This document shows positions 4,889 to 5,666 of a stretch of 5,666 bases of DNA, in pieces (position 1 is the first letter of the stretch; the number at the start of each line of letters is the position of its first letter). Made by a program: the position numbers and the translations under genes. The notes beneath the pieces are model-generated. The model saw nothing but the letters and a program-made list of their open reading frames with translations. It was not told where the DNA came from and made no database searches. The DNA is from Thermomicrobiaceae bacterium (GTDB taxonomy: Bacteria; Chloroflexota; Chloroflexia; Thermomicrobiales; Thermomicrobiaceae). The DNA lies in assembly GCA_007122555.1 (NCBI GenBank), contig SKTL01000523.1:1-5666 (forward strand), written 5' to 3'.

Positions 4889-5666
4889 ACCATCGACATA
4901 AATCCCTGGTCGGTCACTCGCGCCTCTGGGATAACGGAAAGCGCCATGAACGACAGCAGGCCGAACGGTGACGGAACCGTGCTGCCGAACTGTCGCGCAA
5001 TCGCTTCGATCGCTTCGTACTGCTCAGTGACCGCTGCCAGTGGCTGATCGGAGAGAATCCCGGCAACCGGAAGCGCGAGCGCTCCCTTGATGTCGCCGTT
5101 GTTCACCGCAGCGAGTCCGCCCTGCATATCGACAACCACATCAATGGCGGCGAGCATGTCAGCGTCATTCGTCCCGATACACACGATATTGTGGGCGTCA
5201 TGGGCAATCGAGGTCGCCAGCGCACCCTGCTTCAGTCCGAACCCGCGGATAAGCCCGATGCCGACGTTCCCGGTGGCGTTATGTCGCTCGATTGTCGCGA
5301 TCTTGAGAATGTCCCGGTCGATGTCGGCGACGGCGAACGCTCCATCGGTTTTCGGCTGGACGTCGATCTTCCGGGTGACGATCTGCCCAGGAATCGCTTC
5401 GACGGCGTTCATCGTCTCCTCAGCCGGCAGCTGGAGCGACTGCCCAGTCAAAGGTTGAATCCGCACCGAGTTGAGCAAGTGCTCCGGCGGTCGCGAGGCG
5501 ATATCGAAGTTTGCCTGTCCGTCCTCGGCGACAATCTCGCCTTGATACAGCACGGTCCTGGGGCGAATGTCATCCAGCGAATCGAACAGCACGATGTTGG
5601 CGAAGTAGCCTGGCGCAATCATCCCGTGGCCGCTGAGACGCCAGTACTCCGCGGTGTGCAACGTCG
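4885..5666 (-). CDS. Adenine deaminase, C-terminal part (runs off the right edge)
   Basis: The enzyme hydrolyses adenine to hypoxanthine and ammonia in purine salvage, in the cytoplasm. About 259 residues are visible, less than half of the usual 550-600. The fragment opens with the end of the amidohydrolase barrel and its flanking beta domain (TLHTAEYWRLSGHGMIAPGY, then ANIVLFDSL). It continues into the adenine-deaminase C-terminal domain: RHNATGNVGIGLIRGFGL, SIAHDAHNIVCIGTNDADM, QGGLAAVNNGDI, LALPVAGILSD and the closing PFGLLSFMALSVIPEARVTDQG. These blocks are diagnostic of the Ade family rather than of dihydroorotases or other amidohydrolases. The metal-binding histidines lie outside the window, so catalytic integrity cannot be judged. 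A TTG near the edge is an internal leucine codon, not a start. The gene converges on the ABC ATPase gene, and the two stop codons share the CTAG at 4885-4888. Confidence 0.93.
   Translation of the reverse strand, partial: TLHTAEYWRLSGHGMIAPGYFANIVLFDSLDDIRPRTVLYQGEIVAEDGQANFDIASRPPEHLLNSVRIQPLTGQSLQLPAEETMNAVEAIPGQIVTRKIDVQPKTDGAFAVADIDRDILKIATIERHNATGNVGIGLIRGFGLKQGALATSIAHDAHNIVCIGTNDADMLAAIDVVVDMQGGLAAVNNGDIKGALALPVAGILSDQPLAAVTEQYEAIEAIARQFGSTVPSPFGLLSFMALSVIPEARVTDQGFMSMV

Overview
The window looks like a chromosomal stretch from a member of the Chloroflexota, most likely a Thermomicrobia-type organism. Base composition is moderately GC-rich by eye. The strongest taxonomic clue is the N-terminal half of the large secreted protein (2995-755, minus). 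It carries a run of motifs (FYSTWARTDLPV, RTWMWG, QVQYFDKSRMEI, WYVTNGLLARELITG, CFERRCLTYTPENPDGW, GQHYYRWRY) that I know from exported proteins of Thermomicrobia and Chloroflexia. The assignment rests on motif memory, not on a search.

Layout, left to right. Positions 65-1 (minus) hold the first codons of a gene that leaves the window, possibly a Nudix hydrolase of the ADP-ribose pyrophosphatase type. Divergent from it is a short cold-shock-domain protein (335-553, plus) with an extended -10 promoter and a clear intrinsic terminator (645-675). Next, on the minus strand, comes the 746-residue secreted protein: signal peptide, Chloroflexota-type N-terminal domain, then a GLUG-repeat, probably beta-helical, C-terminal half. 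A good sigma-70-like promoter (3091-3063) and a ribosome binding site precede it. Upstream on the same strand is a complete tRNA-Cys(GCA) gene (3250-3180). About 336 bases without a convincing gene separate the tRNA from a plus-strand ProV/OpuAA-type ABC ATPase with C-terminal CBS domains (3587-4888). The window ends in the C-terminal part of an adenine deaminase on the minus strand (5666-4885). Its stop codon overlaps the ATPase stop codon in a single CTAG.

The genes do not form one pathway; most are single transcription units in alternating orientation: stress RNA chaperone, secreted surface protein, tRNA, osmolyte-uptake ATPase, purine salvage. The most notable points are the fusion of the Chloroflexota-type domain to nine GLUG cores in an almost lysine-free protein, a long imperfect inverted repeat inside its 3' coding end, the lack of permease or binding-protein genes beside the ProV-like ATPase, and the shared palindromic stop of the convergent pair. 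I found no CRISPR array, insertion sequence, phage gene or convincing new defence system.
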